Part shown: in pieces, positions 1 through 7,717 of the stretch
Layout: the number at the start of each line of letters is the position of its first letter
Position numbering within the stretch: the stretch's first letter is position 1
Assembly (NCBI GenBank): GCA_023391815.1
Contig: JAEWAF010000089.1
Coordinates: 1-64,000 of the forward strand
Origin: Pseudomonadota bacterium
Lineage (GTDB): Bacteria > Pseudomonadota > Gammaproteobacteria > Steroidobacterales > Steroidobacteraceae
Length of the DNA: 64,000 nucleotides
Direction of reading: 5' to 3'
Notes under the pieces: model-generated
Database searches by the model: none
What the model saw: only the letters and a program-made list of their open reading frames with translations
Told to the model about the DNA's origin: nothing
Position numbers and translations under genes: made by a program

Positions 1-180
1 GGCCTGCTCCTTGCGACCCGCGGCGCCACTCATTTCGAGTAATGCGTTGACACGCCGCCTTCGCCTTTCTCACTTCGGCGCGACGTGCGCATGTGCATTT
101 CATCCCTTTCTTCTTGGTAGCCACTGCCCCTGTGTGAGAAATCGCCACGAGCCGTGGGAGTGGTAAGTGATCGATTCCAG

Positions 181-420
181 GAAGATTCGCGAGTCCGCTC
201 GTGCTTGAGCGGCGACGGGTCACTGCCAACTCCCTGTCGGCTCGTGATCATCGCGTGCATCCATGCACGACTCGCGCTTCCTTGGATCAACAGCGTCCCT
301 TCCGTAAGAAGCTGCTGTTCCTAATAGATAGAGCGACAAACGTCACACTTTTCCGTCGCAAGAAGATTCGTTTCGCTGAAATATTTTCTGGTTATGACGT
401 GTCGTGGCGCGTCAGATACA
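181..420. repeat. Long dispersed repeat, copy 1 of 3
   Basis: This copy aligns without gaps to 651-890 at an offset of 470, with about 11 mismatches in 240 positions counted by eye. It also aligns more loosely to 1131-1370. Three short inverted repeats lie inside it: CCGCTC (195-200) with GAGCGG (207-212); CGTGCAT (254-260) with ATGCACG (263-269); GCGAC (333-337) with GTCGC (355-359). All three stems recur in the other copies. The second half is much richer in A and T than the rest of the window. Bases 1-180 upstream also resemble 950-1130 (shared stretches around the GAGCCGTGGGAG box), so the ancestral unit may have been about 420 bp. The open frames across it are short and I do not believe they are genes. 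Confidence 0.85.
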
Positions 421-650
421 TATGATCTGACAGGTTCATCGCTGCGCGGCTGGTTCACGCGTGATTGTGCGCGCAGCGCTTACGCCTTGTGTGCGCGAAA
501 ACTAGCGTGGGACTTGTCGCGCGTGACGATCATTTGGAGCGCTCTTACTCGAGCGTTCGAGGAGATCAAGTTAACGGGCTGGCCGGTCAGGGTTTCCTCG
601 CGTAGCCGAGGGCTCGTCATGACATCTGAGTGAGCCTAGAGGCTTGTCCG
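421..650. other. Spacer between repeat copies 1 and 2
   Basis: I find no credible gene here. It begins with an inverted repeat, GTCAGAT (411-417) and ATCTGAC (424-430), that is present only at the end of repeat copy 1. Near 600-650 it weakly resembles the sequence that precedes the other copies. Confidence 0.5.
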
Positions 651-890
651 GAGGATTCGCGAGCCCGCTCGTTCTTGAGCGGCGATGGGCCGCTGCCAAC
701 TCCCTGTCGGCTCGTGATCATCGCGTGCATCCATGCACGACTCGCGCTTCCTTGGATCAACAGCGTCCCTTCCGTAAGGAGCTGCTGTTCCTAATAGATA
801 GAGCGACAAACGTCACACTTTTCCGTCGCAAGAAGATTCGTTTCGTTGAAATATTTTCTGGTTATGACGTGTGGTGACGCATCAGATACA
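651..890. repeat. Long dispersed repeat, copy 2 of 3
   Basis: Nearly identical to 181-420. The hairpin CCGCTC/GAGCGG is kept while its six-base loop differs (GTTCTT here, GTGCTT in copy 1). The CGTGCAT/ATGCACG and GCGAC/GTCGC stems are unchanged. Unlike copies 1 and 3, most of the DNA just upstream (421-650) does not match the upstream arm of the other copies. The similarity to copy 1 fades at about 880-890. Confidence 0.85.
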
Positions 891-1130
891 AATGTTCGTG
901 TCACAGTGCTGTCTGATGCTCTGGGCGTACACAATTGGAAGCGCCGCGAGCTGCTTGTTCGCAACTCGCGGCGGGGCTCAAGGCGAGCAGTGCATTGACG
1001 CTGCCACCTTCGCCTCCAAGGCTCTTGCGTGGCGCGCGTATGTGGTTTCTTCCTGTTCTATTTTCTGGTCACTCTCCTTGTGCGAGAAGTCGGTCACGAG
1101 CCGTGGGAGAGGATCGTGTTCGACTCCGGA

Positions 1131-1370
1131 AGATTCGCGAGGCCGCTCGCTCCTGAGCGGCGATGTCACGGCTGACTCCATGTCGACGCGTGATCATCGC
1201 GTGCATCCTGCACGACTCGCGCTTCCTTGGAACAACAGAATTGCTTCCTTGATAAATCCGATGTTCCTAATCTATCTAGCGACAAGCATCACATTTTTCC
1301 GTCGCGTAAAGAATCATTTCCATGAAATATTTTCTTGTTATGACGTGTCGTGCTGCATCAGTTACATATA
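1131..1370. repeat. Long dispersed repeat, copy 3 of 3 (diverged)
   Basis: A more diverged copy with several small differences. The stem CCGCTC/GAGCGG survives with a third loop sequence (GCTCCT). The second stem is shortened on both sides to CGTGCA-TCC-TGCACG, so it still pairs although one base pair was lost. GCGAC/GTCGC also survives around an AT-rich loop. Its upstream flank, 950-1130, resembles bases 1-180. Preservation of pairing while the sequence drifts fits a structured RNA or a protein-binding element, but three copies cannot prove it. Confidence 0.75.
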
Positions 1371-1739
1371 TTCGGTGAGTGTGGCTTACGCGCAGATCGA
1401 CGCGCGAGCCAATGTTTCGCAGGTGCATCATCGCTGATCCGAGTTCGTTCATTTCATCTCGATCGATTGAATTTCTTCGTTGCTGATTTGAAGTCGCAAA
1501 TTGCGACATCAAGTTCTCAGGCAGGGCGGTCTTGAACATTACACTCGGCGTTTCCGGGGAAACGCATGCGGTTAGATCGGGAGGGGTGCGGTTGCTTGCG
1601 CGGGGCCGCGCGCGTGGTGTCGGGCGGCAAGTCCTCCGTGAGGATCAGAGCGGCAGATTCCGCGCGCTTAGCGTCGGCAAGGCCCGCGGAGCGAGGATTC
1701 GCAATGAGGCGAACTGATTATTCATTGGCAGTCAGAAGC
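1371..1739. other. Non-coding stretch after the repeats
   Basis: No gene is supported here: the open frames are short, use unlikely codons and have no ribosome binding site. The only clear structure is the 15-base dyad at 1493-1507. Confidence 0.5.
1493..1507. promoter_or_regulatory. Perfect 15-base dyad, operator-like
   Basis: GTCGCAAATTGCGAC is a perfect inverted repeat of two 7-base arms around one central base. Dyads of this size are typical binding sites of dimeric regulators. No start codon or promoter is evident nearby, so its role is open. Confidence 0.4.
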
Positions 1740-1769
1740 TTGTTAACTCGCGGCAGTCCTGTTTATACT
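1740..1769 (+). promoter_or_regulatory. Sigma-70-type promoter of the small-RNA candidate
   Basis: A -35 box TTGTTA (1740-1745) and a -10 box TATACT (1764-1769) are separated by 18 bases. A transcript would start near 1776 and run straight into the rho-independent terminator at 1820-1846. No open reading frame lies between them. Confidence 0.55.
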
Positions 1770-1775
1770 TCGCTC

Positions 1776-1846
1776 CGAAGTCTGAGCCCGCCCCTTTGGT
1801 CGGTCGTAGGACTTCCCCCGCCCGCCGCAAGGCGGGCTTTTTATTT
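1776..1846 (+). ncRNA. Candidate small RNA of about 70 nt
   Basis: A promoter-like pair (-10 at 1764-1769) and a textbook intrinsic terminator bracket a stretch with no coding potential. The 5' part can fold: GAAGTC (1777-1782) pairs exactly with GACTTC (1810-1815). The stretch enclosed by that stem includes one GGA triplet (1809-1811, partly in the stem). A C-rich single-stranded run precedes the terminator stem. The 3' end meets the 3' end of the DUF3800 gene tail to tail with one or two bases of overlap. I do not recognise an RNA family. Alternatively this could be a fragment of a longer transcript from the repeat region. Confidence 0.5.
1820..1846 (+). terminator. Rho-independent terminator
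   Basis: GCCCGCC (1820-1826), loop GCAA, GGCGGGC (1831-1837), followed by TTTTT and ATTT. The T tract lies only on the plus-strand side. It therefore terminates plus-strand transcription and is not the natural terminator of the minus-strand DUF3800 gene. Confidence 0.85.
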
Positions 1847-2591
1847 AGGTCGGCCACACCACGATGCCCGGTGGTCCGCCACGCAGCGAGTTCACTTCGA
1901 GCACTCGCGCTGCCCCCAGTTCGTCCCAAACCTCTCCACCAAAGGTTGTGCTCGGAAACACCTTTCGATAGGCCGCATAAGCGTTGAGGTCGGCCAGCTG
2001 GATAAAGAAAGACTCCCTGGAGCGCCGATCGGACGAGTCTTCCACGATGTTCACTGCATTCCGTCCGAGGGTGCCTCCGCCAAAGGCCGATGGAACATGG
2101 TTGAACCGACGCATGAGTCGGATCTTTTTCCTGATGAAGTCGCCGTGACCCTCGTCCGGAAGCACATGTAGATTCTCTTCTGATCCCGTTCCGAATCGCT
2201 CGAGCCGCTGAAGCGCATAGCGCCATGCTATTTCGCGTACATCGGCAGATGGCGTGCTGATACGGGTCTTGTCAATCAGGACCGAGAAGCTGCGAAACAG
2301 CTCGGCCTTTCGTTGAAACCTCATGGCCGCTCTGTACGCAGCCAAGCGCCCCGAGTACGAAAGCCCACTCTCGCGCATGTCACCTTTGTTGTGTACCAGC
2401 CAGGTCGCTTTCAGTTCGGATCTCGGCGAGATATGGAAATGGTCGGCGAGGAAGCGGCGAAATGCGATCGTCGCGTCCAGGGCGGCGAGCCAGTCGCGAT
2501 CATGGATGAGGACGCACGACAGTGCGAAAACCCGGGTTGGTGACTGCTGGTTGCCCGTGTCGCCGGATTCGTCGAAGTATGCGAAGAACAT
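1845..2591 (-). CDS. DUF3800 domain protein
   Basis: A 248-residue protein that opens with the DUF3800 signature FAYFDESGD (residues 3-11) and carries the second conserved block QLADLNAYAAYRK near residue 205. DUF3800 proteins are predicted to have an RNase H-like fold, with the early Asp/Glu and the late Asp in the presumed active site. Their substrate is unknown, and they are often found in accessory, mobile or defence-rich regions. No signal peptide or membrane segment is visible. The length is typical of the family and the ORF is intact. The gene stands alone between the repeat/small-RNA region and the flagellar cluster, which supports accessory status. The domain call is firm; any biological role is inference. 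Confidence 0.85.
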   Translation of the reverse strand: MFFAYFDESGDTGNQQSPTRVFALSCVLIHDRDWLAALDATIAFRRFLADHFHISPRSELKATWLVHNKGDMRESGLSYSGRLAAYRAAMRFQRKAELFRSFSVLIDKTRISTPSADVREIAWRYALQRLERFGTGSEENLHVLPDEGHGDFIRKKIRLMRRFNHVPSAFGGGTLGRNAVNIVEDSSDRRSRESFFIQLADLNAYAAYRKVFPSTTFGGEVWDELGAARVLEVNSLRGGPPGIVVWPT

Positions 2592-3173
2592 TCATATGAG
2601 TTGTCGGCCACTGATGGCTGACGATAGTAGCCACGACGTATGGCGCTCTATCGATAGTTAGGCTTGAAGAAGTCGCTTTGATTGAGAGCTCCGATACGTA
2701 TATTGGGCATCTGCGCTCCTGCTTCTGTCGCGGTGAATGTCTCGCTGGCGCTGAGTGCGCAGGCACGCGGTTCGCCGCGTGGGTTCGGCCATGAAGCACT
2801 TCCGTGGATAAAGGCCGCGCAGCATTCACGGCCGGCATCGACGCTGTAGCCGAGAAGCTCGTCGGAACCCAAGGTTGCGGGATTCTGCAGGCGGCTGGTA
2901 GGACCATCTGCCGGGGCACGAGGTTCCGCTCCTCGTTCCCAGCCAGATTCCCACGCGTACCCAGCGGACAAACTTGGCGTGATGCGCGTCACACTCACCG
3001 TCTCCGAGTGCCGCCCGCTATCGGCCCTCTAGGCCGTCCCCTTAGCGTCTCCTTTCCAAACTGTGACCAACGCCCGCCGGGCGGGAAGGCCCGTGGTCCG
3101 GGAGTTGCACCCTATAGGGCGTGCGCCGGAATACCGACGCCGAAGCAAGACAACGGATTTTTGACGACGACGA
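2592..3173. other. Intergenic region before flhA
   Basis: 582 bases separate the divergent DUF3800 gene and flhA. It must hold the promoters of both. The only one I can point to is the sigma-54-like site at 3094-3109. A 116-codon minus-strand frame (2648-2998, starting with GTG) crosses it, but it has no recognisable domain and no clear ribosome binding site, so I do not call it a gene. Confidence 0.5.
3094..3109 (+). promoter_or_regulatory. Sigma-54-type promoter of flhA
   Basis: TGGTCCGGGAGTTGCA has the invariant GG and GC dinucleotides exactly 10 bases apart. The -12 element (TTGCA) is perfect and the -24 element has two mismatches. It lies about 65 bases before the flhA start. In Pseudomonas the flhA operon is a sigma-54/FleQ class II unit, which agrees with this site. 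Confidence 0.6.
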
Positions 3174-5279
3174 ATGGCCAGCGCCACTGCAACCAGCCCC
3201 AAGCTCGACCTGAAAGCGCTCCTGCGCTCCGGCATCGGAGTGCCGGTGGGCGTGTTGGCGACGTTGGCGATGGTGATCCTGCCGTTGCCGCCGATGGCGT
3301 TGGATGTGCTGTTCACGTTCAACATCGCGCTGTCGTTGATCGTCGTGATGGTCGTGTTCTACGTGCAGCGGCCGCTCGAGTTCGCCATTTTTCCGACGGT
3401 GCTGTTGCTCGCGACGTTGCTGCGCCTGGCGTTGAACGTCGCCTCGACGCGTGTGGTGCTTCTCAACGGTCATACGGGCGGGCACGCGGCGGGCAAGGTG
3501 ATTGCGTCGTTCGGTGAGTTCGTGATCGGCGGCAACTACGCCGTCGGTGTGATCGTGTTCGCGATTCTCACCATCATCAACTTCATCGTCGTGACCAAGG
3601 GCTCGGGCCGTATCTCCGAAGTGACGGCGCGATTCACCTTGGACGCCATGCCCGGCAAGCAGATGGCGATCGACGCCGACCTCAACGCCGGCTTGATCAC
3701 GCAGGAAGAAGCTCGCACTCGTCGCGGCGAAGTGCGGCAGGAAGCGGACTTCTACGGTTCGATGGACGGTGCCAGCAAGTTCGTCCGGGGTGACGCGACC
3801 GCGGGCATCCTGATTCTGGTCATCAATATGTTGGGCGGCCTGGGCATCGGCATGATGGCGCACGGCATGTCGTTCAGCGACGCCGCTCGTACTTATACGT
3901 TGCTTGCGATCGGTGACGGTCTGGTCGCGCAGATTCCGGCGCTGCTGCTGTCGACGGCCGTCGCGATCATCGTCACTCGCGTGTCGAGCGCGCAGGACAT
4001 GGGCGGCGAGTTGTCGAAGCAGTTGTTCGGTCAGCCGCGAGCGCTGGCGATCGCTGCGAGCTTGCTCGGTATCATGGGCATCGTTCCGGGCATGCCGAAC
4101 CTACCGTTTCTGATGATGGCGGCGCTCTGCGGCGGCGGTGCTTATATGCTCCACAAGCGCGCTCAGCAGCAGCCGTCTCAAGAAGAAATCGCTGCGGCTG
4201 CCGCGGCTGCCGCGCCACCGCCGCCCGCGTCGGAATCGAAGGAGCTCACGTGGGACGACGTGCAGCCGGTCGACATCATCGGCCTGGAAGTCGGTTATCG
4301 ATTGGTGCCGCTCGTTGACAAAGCACAGGGCGGCGATTTGCTGGCGCGCATTCGGGGTGTTCGTCGCAAGCTCACCCAGGATCTCGGCTTCCTCGTACAA
4401 ACCGTACATATTCGCGACAACCTCGACCTCGCACCGAATTCTTATCGCATCAATCTCGCCGGCGTGCCGGTGGGCGATGGCGTGATCTATCCGGAGCGCG
4501 AGCTCGCCATCAACCCGGGCAAGGTGTTCGGTCGGCTGACCGGCATCGAGACGCGCGATCCGGCGTTCGGCATGGAAGCGGTGTGGATCGAGCCTTCGAT
4601 GCGCGATCACGCGCAGACGCTCGGTTATACGGTCGTCGATGCCAGCACCGTGATTGCCACGCATCTGAGCAATGTCATTCAGACACACGCACATGAGCTG
4701 CTCGGCCACGAGGAAGTGCAGCACCTCCTCAACACGCTCGCGAAGACTGCGCCAAAGCTTGTCGAAGATCTCACTCCGCGACTGCTGCCGTTGGGCACGG
4801 TGGTCCGCACCTTGCAAGGATTGTTGGCGGAGCGCGTTCCGATCCGAAACATGCGCACGATCGTCGAAACTTTGGCGGAGCACGCGGCCCGGACGCAGGA
4901 CCCGGTGCAGTTGCAGTCGCATGTTCGCGTCGCGCTCGGTCGTCAGATCGTGCAGGACATCGCGGGCATGTCTACCGAGCTGCCGGTCATCACGCTCGAG
5001 CCCGATCTGGAGCAGCTGTTGACGAATTCGCTGTCGGGGAACAACGCCGCGACGCCGGGTCTGGAGCCGGGCTTGGCGGAACGCATGCAGCGCCGGCTGG
5101 CCGAAGCCGCGCAACGCCAGGAGCTGACGGGCGAGCCGGCAGTGTTGCTGGTGCCGCCGCAGCTGAGGCAGACGCTGGCGCGCTTCATGCGCTCGATCGT
5201 GCCGAACATGCACGTGCTGGCGTGGAATGAGATTCCGGACAACCGCAAGGTGCGATTGGTGACCGCGGTGGGTCGCTGA
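3174..5279 (+). CDS. flhA: Flagellar biosynthesis protein FlhA
   Basis: A 701-residue inner-membrane component of the flagellar type III export gate. It couples the proton gradient to export and receives chaperone-substrate complexes. The N-terminal half (about residues 20-330) has the series of hydrophobic helices expected of the eight-helix core. The conserved FHIPEP loop is present: GKQMAIDADLNAG and then RRGEVRQEADFYGSMDGA. An Ala/Pro-rich linker (about residues 340-360) joins the core to the cytoplasmic nonamer-forming domain. Length and motifs are normal for FlhA. It is the first gene of a unit that continues into flhF 16 bases downstream, and it sits behind a sigma-54-like promoter. 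Confidence 0.98.
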   Translation: MASATATSPKLDLKALLRSGIGVPVGVLATLAMVILPLPPMALDVLFTFNIALSLIVVMVVFYVQRPLEFAIFPTVLLLATLLRLALNVASTRVVLLNGHTGGHAAGKVIASFGEFVIGGNYAVGVIVFAILTIINFIVVTKGSGRISEVTARFTLDAMPGKQMAIDADLNAGLITQEEARTRRGEVRQEADFYGSMDGASKFVRGDATAGILILVINMLGGLGIGMMAHGMSFSDAARTYTLLAIGDGLVAQIPALLLSTAVAIIVTRVSSAQDMGGELSKQLFGQPRALAIAASLLGIMGIVPGMPNLPFLMMAALCGGGAYMLHKRAQQQPSQEEIAAAAAAAAPPPPASESKELTWDDVQPVDIIGLEVGYRLVPLVDKAQGGDLLARIRGVRRKLTQDLGFLVQTVHIRDNLDLAPNSYRINLAGVPVGDGVIYPERELAINPGKVFGRLTGIETRDPAFGMEAVWIEPSMRDHAQTLGYTVVDASTVIATHLSNVIQTHAHELLGHEEVQHLLNTLAKTAPKLVEDLTPRLLPLGTVVRTLQGLLAERVPIRNMRTIVETLAEHAARTQDPVQLQSHVRVALGRQIVQDIAGMSTELPVITLEPDLEQLLTNSLSGNNAATPGLEPGLAERMQRRLAEAAQRQELTGEPAVLLVPPQLRQTLARFMRSIVPNMHVLAWNEIPDNRKVRLVTAVGR

Positions 5280-5295
5280 GAGTGATTAGCAACTT

Positions 5296-6804
5296 ATGAA
5301 GATCAAACATTATCGTGCGGCTGACATGCGGACAGCGTTGCGCCAGGTGCGTGACGCGCAGGGTCCCGACGCGGTGATTTTGTCGAGCCGTCGGGTGCAG
5401 GGTGGCGTCGAAGTGGTCGCCGCGATCGACTATGACGGCGAAGAGGCGGCCACCGAGCAGCTGGCGGTCGAGATGGCGCCTGCCGGCAGCAATGTTTCTT
5501 ATCGTGCCAGTGCGCCGGCTCAGAGTGGATTGGTCGACACGTACGGCGCGGAGCGCCGGCAGGGACAGGCTCAGAGCAGCGTTGCGCCGGCACGGGCCCA
5601 ACATGACCCGGCGTTGTTTGGCAGCCTGTCGAAGCGCCGTGCCCCGCAGGGGCAGAGCGCCGCGACGACGGAACGCAATGCGCCGGTGAATGAATATATG
5701 AGCGAGCGCGCCGAGCTGACGCGTCAGTTCGCGGCCGAAACGAGAACCCAGGTGTCTGCGGGCAGTGCTCGCCGCGGGACTGACGCTCAGCCTTCGAGTG
5801 AGCGCGCTCGCAGCGCCGTCGACGCCGAGCCGTCGCGCGATATCGATCTCTCTCGCCTCGATCTGATCGACGCGAACAGCGATGTGAACGAAGAGCTGCG
5901 CACTTTGCGCCGCATGTTGGAAACGCAGCTGGCAACCCTCGCGTGGAACGATCTGTCCCGGCGCTCGCCGATCCAGACGGAACTGCTGAAGCAGCTGACC
6001 CAGCTCGGCCTCGCTCAGGAGCTCGCAACTGAAATCGTGACTCAGATGCCGACGCGCCTGGAACTGGCTGAAGCAAATCGTCTCGCCCTTGCGCTCCTGG
6101 CGCGCAAGATCGAAACGACGGGTGGGGAGCGTTGGATGGACAGCGGCGGAGTGGTTGCGCTCGTTGGCGCCACTGGCGTCGGCAAGACCACGCTCATCGC
6201 CAAGCTCGCCGCGCGCTGGGTGTTGCGTCATGGCCCTCGTGACATCGCACTGATCTCGACGGACTCCGTCCGCATCGGCGCGCAGGAACAGGTTCAAACT
6301 CTCGGCCGCCTGCTCGGCGTGCCGGCCTATGCGCTCGACGGCTCGGCGGAGCTTGCCGACTTGCTCGAACACCTTTCCGACAAACGTCTGGTGTTGATCG
6401 ACACCGCCGGCCTGAGCCCGCGCGATCCGCGCGTCGAACAAGAGCTCAAGTTGCTGGCCTCGGCGAGCGAGCGCATGGAAACGACGCTCGTGTTGTCGGC
6501 CTCCGCGCAGGCAGGTGCGATCGAAGAAGCCGTCACACGTTTCGCGTCGGCGAAGCCGACCACTTGCATGCTCACCAAGCTGGACGAAGCGACCAGCCTG
6601 GGCGGCGCGATTTCCACATTGATTCGGGCGCGCCTGCCGGTGGCTTACGTCAGCGAAGGTCAGCGCGTTCCGGAAGATCTGGCTCCCGCACGCGCGCATC
6701 AGCTGATCGCGCGTGCCGTCGAATTGTCTCGTAAGTCTGGCGCCTCAGCGGATGAGGACCTGTTACGTCGCCGCTTCGGCACCGTGGCGCACGCCATTGC
6801 ATGA
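5296..6804 (+). CDS. flhF: Flagellar SRP-type GTPase FlhF
   Basis: A 502-residue GTPase of the SRP/FtsY family that places the flagellum at the pole and, with FlhG, sets flagellar number. The start matches the family (MKIKHYRAADM). Residues 1 to about 280 form the long, poorly conserved basic N-terminal region. The NG domain follows, with the P-loop GATGVGKTTLIAKLAARW near residue 290, the STDSVRIGAQEQ block and the G3-like VLIDTAGL near residue 366. TKLDEATSLGG is the guanine-specificity region. The order flhA-flhF-flhG is characteristic of polar flagellates. Confidence 0.97.
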   Translation: MKIKHYRAADMRTALRQVRDAQGPDAVILSSRRVQGGVEVVAAIDYDGEEAATEQLAVEMAPAGSNVSYRASAPAQSGLVDTYGAERRQGQAQSSVAPARAQHDPALFGSLSKRRAPQGQSAATTERNAPVNEYMSERAELTRQFAAETRTQVSAGSARRGTDAQPSSERARSAVDAEPSRDIDLSRLDLIDANSDVNEELRTLRRMLETQLATLAWNDLSRRSPIQTELLKQLTQLGLAQELATEIVTQMPTRLELAEANRLALALLARKIETTGGERWMDSGGVVALVGATGVGKTTLIAKLAARWVLRHGPRDIALISTDSVRIGAQEQVQTLGRLLGVPAYALDGSAELADLLEHLSDKRLVLIDTAGLSPRDPRVEQELKLLASASERMETTLVLSASAQAGAIEEAVTRFASAKPTTCMLTKLDEATSLGGAISTLIRARLPVAYVSEGQRVPEDLAPARAHQLIARAVELSRKSGASADEDLLRRRFGTVAHAIA

Positions 6805-6844
6805 CGGACGACCTTTTCATTTTCTCATCGTTGATCAAGTAACT

Positions 6845-7717
6845 ATGGAATCCATTCAATCGATCGGTCTGCAACGTGCCGCGAACCCGGGCCCGGTGCA
6901 GGTGATTGCTGTGACCGGCGGCAAGGGCGGCGTCGGCAAGACCAGCGTGTCCGTGAACCTCGCGACCGCGCTGGCCAGCACCGGCCGTCGCGTCATGCTG
7001 CTCGATGGCGATCTCGGTCTGGCCAACGTCGACGTGTTCCTCGGTTTGTCTCCGCGCTACACAATGGCTCACGTTTTGAACGGCGAGCGCACGCTCGAAG
7101 AAATAATCCTGGAATCGCCGCATGGCATTCAGGTGGTGCCTGGTGCATCGGGCGTGGCCGAGCTGGCTAATCTTTCCGCCGCGGGTCATCTGAGTCTGGT
7201 GCAGGCGTTCAGCGCCATCAGCACGCGAGTCGATACATTGATCGTCGATACCTCCGCGGGCATCGCTCATAGTGTGGTCCAGTTCACACAAGCTGCGCAG
7301 CACGTGCTGCTTGTGGTGTGTGACGAGCCGGCCTCGATGACCGACGCCTATGCGCTCGCCAAGGTGCTGAGTCGCAATCACGGCGTGAACAAGTTCCAAG
7401 TCGTGGCGAACATGGCCCGCTCGCCGGGCGAAGGGGCCGGATTGTTCGAGAAGCTGCAGAAAGTCACCAGTCGGTTCCTGGATGTCACCCTGGAGTATGT
7501 GGGGGAAATCCCTGAAGACCCTTATCTGCGCCGGGCGATTCGTGAACAGCGTCCCGTCGTGAGCGCGTTTCCCGCGTGTCCCGCCTCGCGTGCATTCAAG
7601 AAATTGGCGTTGAAGGCCGATAAGTGGCCTGTGCCGGAGGGTCCGCGAGGCAACCTCGAGTTCTTCGTGGAGCGGTTGGTGCGCCGTCCCCAGGTCCGCC
7701 TGGAGGTGGTGAAATGA
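6845..7717 (+). CDS. flhG: MinD-like ATPase FlhG (FleN), flagellar number control
   Basis: A 290-residue ParA/MinD-type ATPase that restrains flagellar number by acting on FlhF and, in Pseudomonas, on FleQ. The deviant Walker A motif GGKGGVGKTSVSVNLA starts near residue 25, and LLDGDLGLANVDVFLG is the switch I/Walker A' region. An N-terminal MESIQSIGLQRAA matches the short activation helix that FlhG uses to stimulate FlhF. I chose the ATG at 6845, because the longer frame only overlaps flhF and lacks family similarity. The stop overlaps the fliA start (ATGA), which suggests translational coupling. Confidence 0.95.
   Translation: MESIQSIGLQRAANPGPVQVIAVTGGKGGVGKTSVSVNLATALASTGRRVMLLDGDLGLANVDVFLGLSPRYTMAHVLNGERTLEEIILESPHGIQVVPGASGVAELANLSAAGHLSLVQAFSAISTRVDTLIVDTSAGIAHSVVQFTQAAQHVLLVVCDEPASMTDAYALAKVLSRNHGVNKFQVVANMARSPGEGAGLFEKLQKVTSRFLDVTLEYVGEIPEDPYLRRAIREQRPVVSAFPACPASRAFKKLALKADKWPVPEGPRGNLEFFVERLVRRPQVRLEVVK

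Noticed and set aside
181..1370. Three repeats as a CRISPR-like array
   Set aside because: The units are about 240 bp with irregular long spacers; there is no 25-40 bp repeat/spacer pattern and no cas gene.
1276..1539. Open frames across the third repeat and its right flank
   Set aside because: They change from copy to copy, have unlikely compositions and no ribosome binding sites; the conserved feature is the hairpins, not a protein.
1820..1846. Terminator read as the end signal of the DUF3800 gene
   Set aside because: In that direction no T tract follows the stem; the T run is on the plus-strand side.
2648..2998. 116-codon open frame on the minus strand before flhA
   Set aside because: No recognised domain, GTG start without a clear ribosome binding site, and it covers a region that must hold the upstream promoter DNA. 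Kept only as a doubtful ORF.
5185..6699. 504-codon open frame opposite flhF
   Set aside because: Antisense shadow of a GC-rich gene; the plus-strand FlhF has clear SRP-GTPase motifs.
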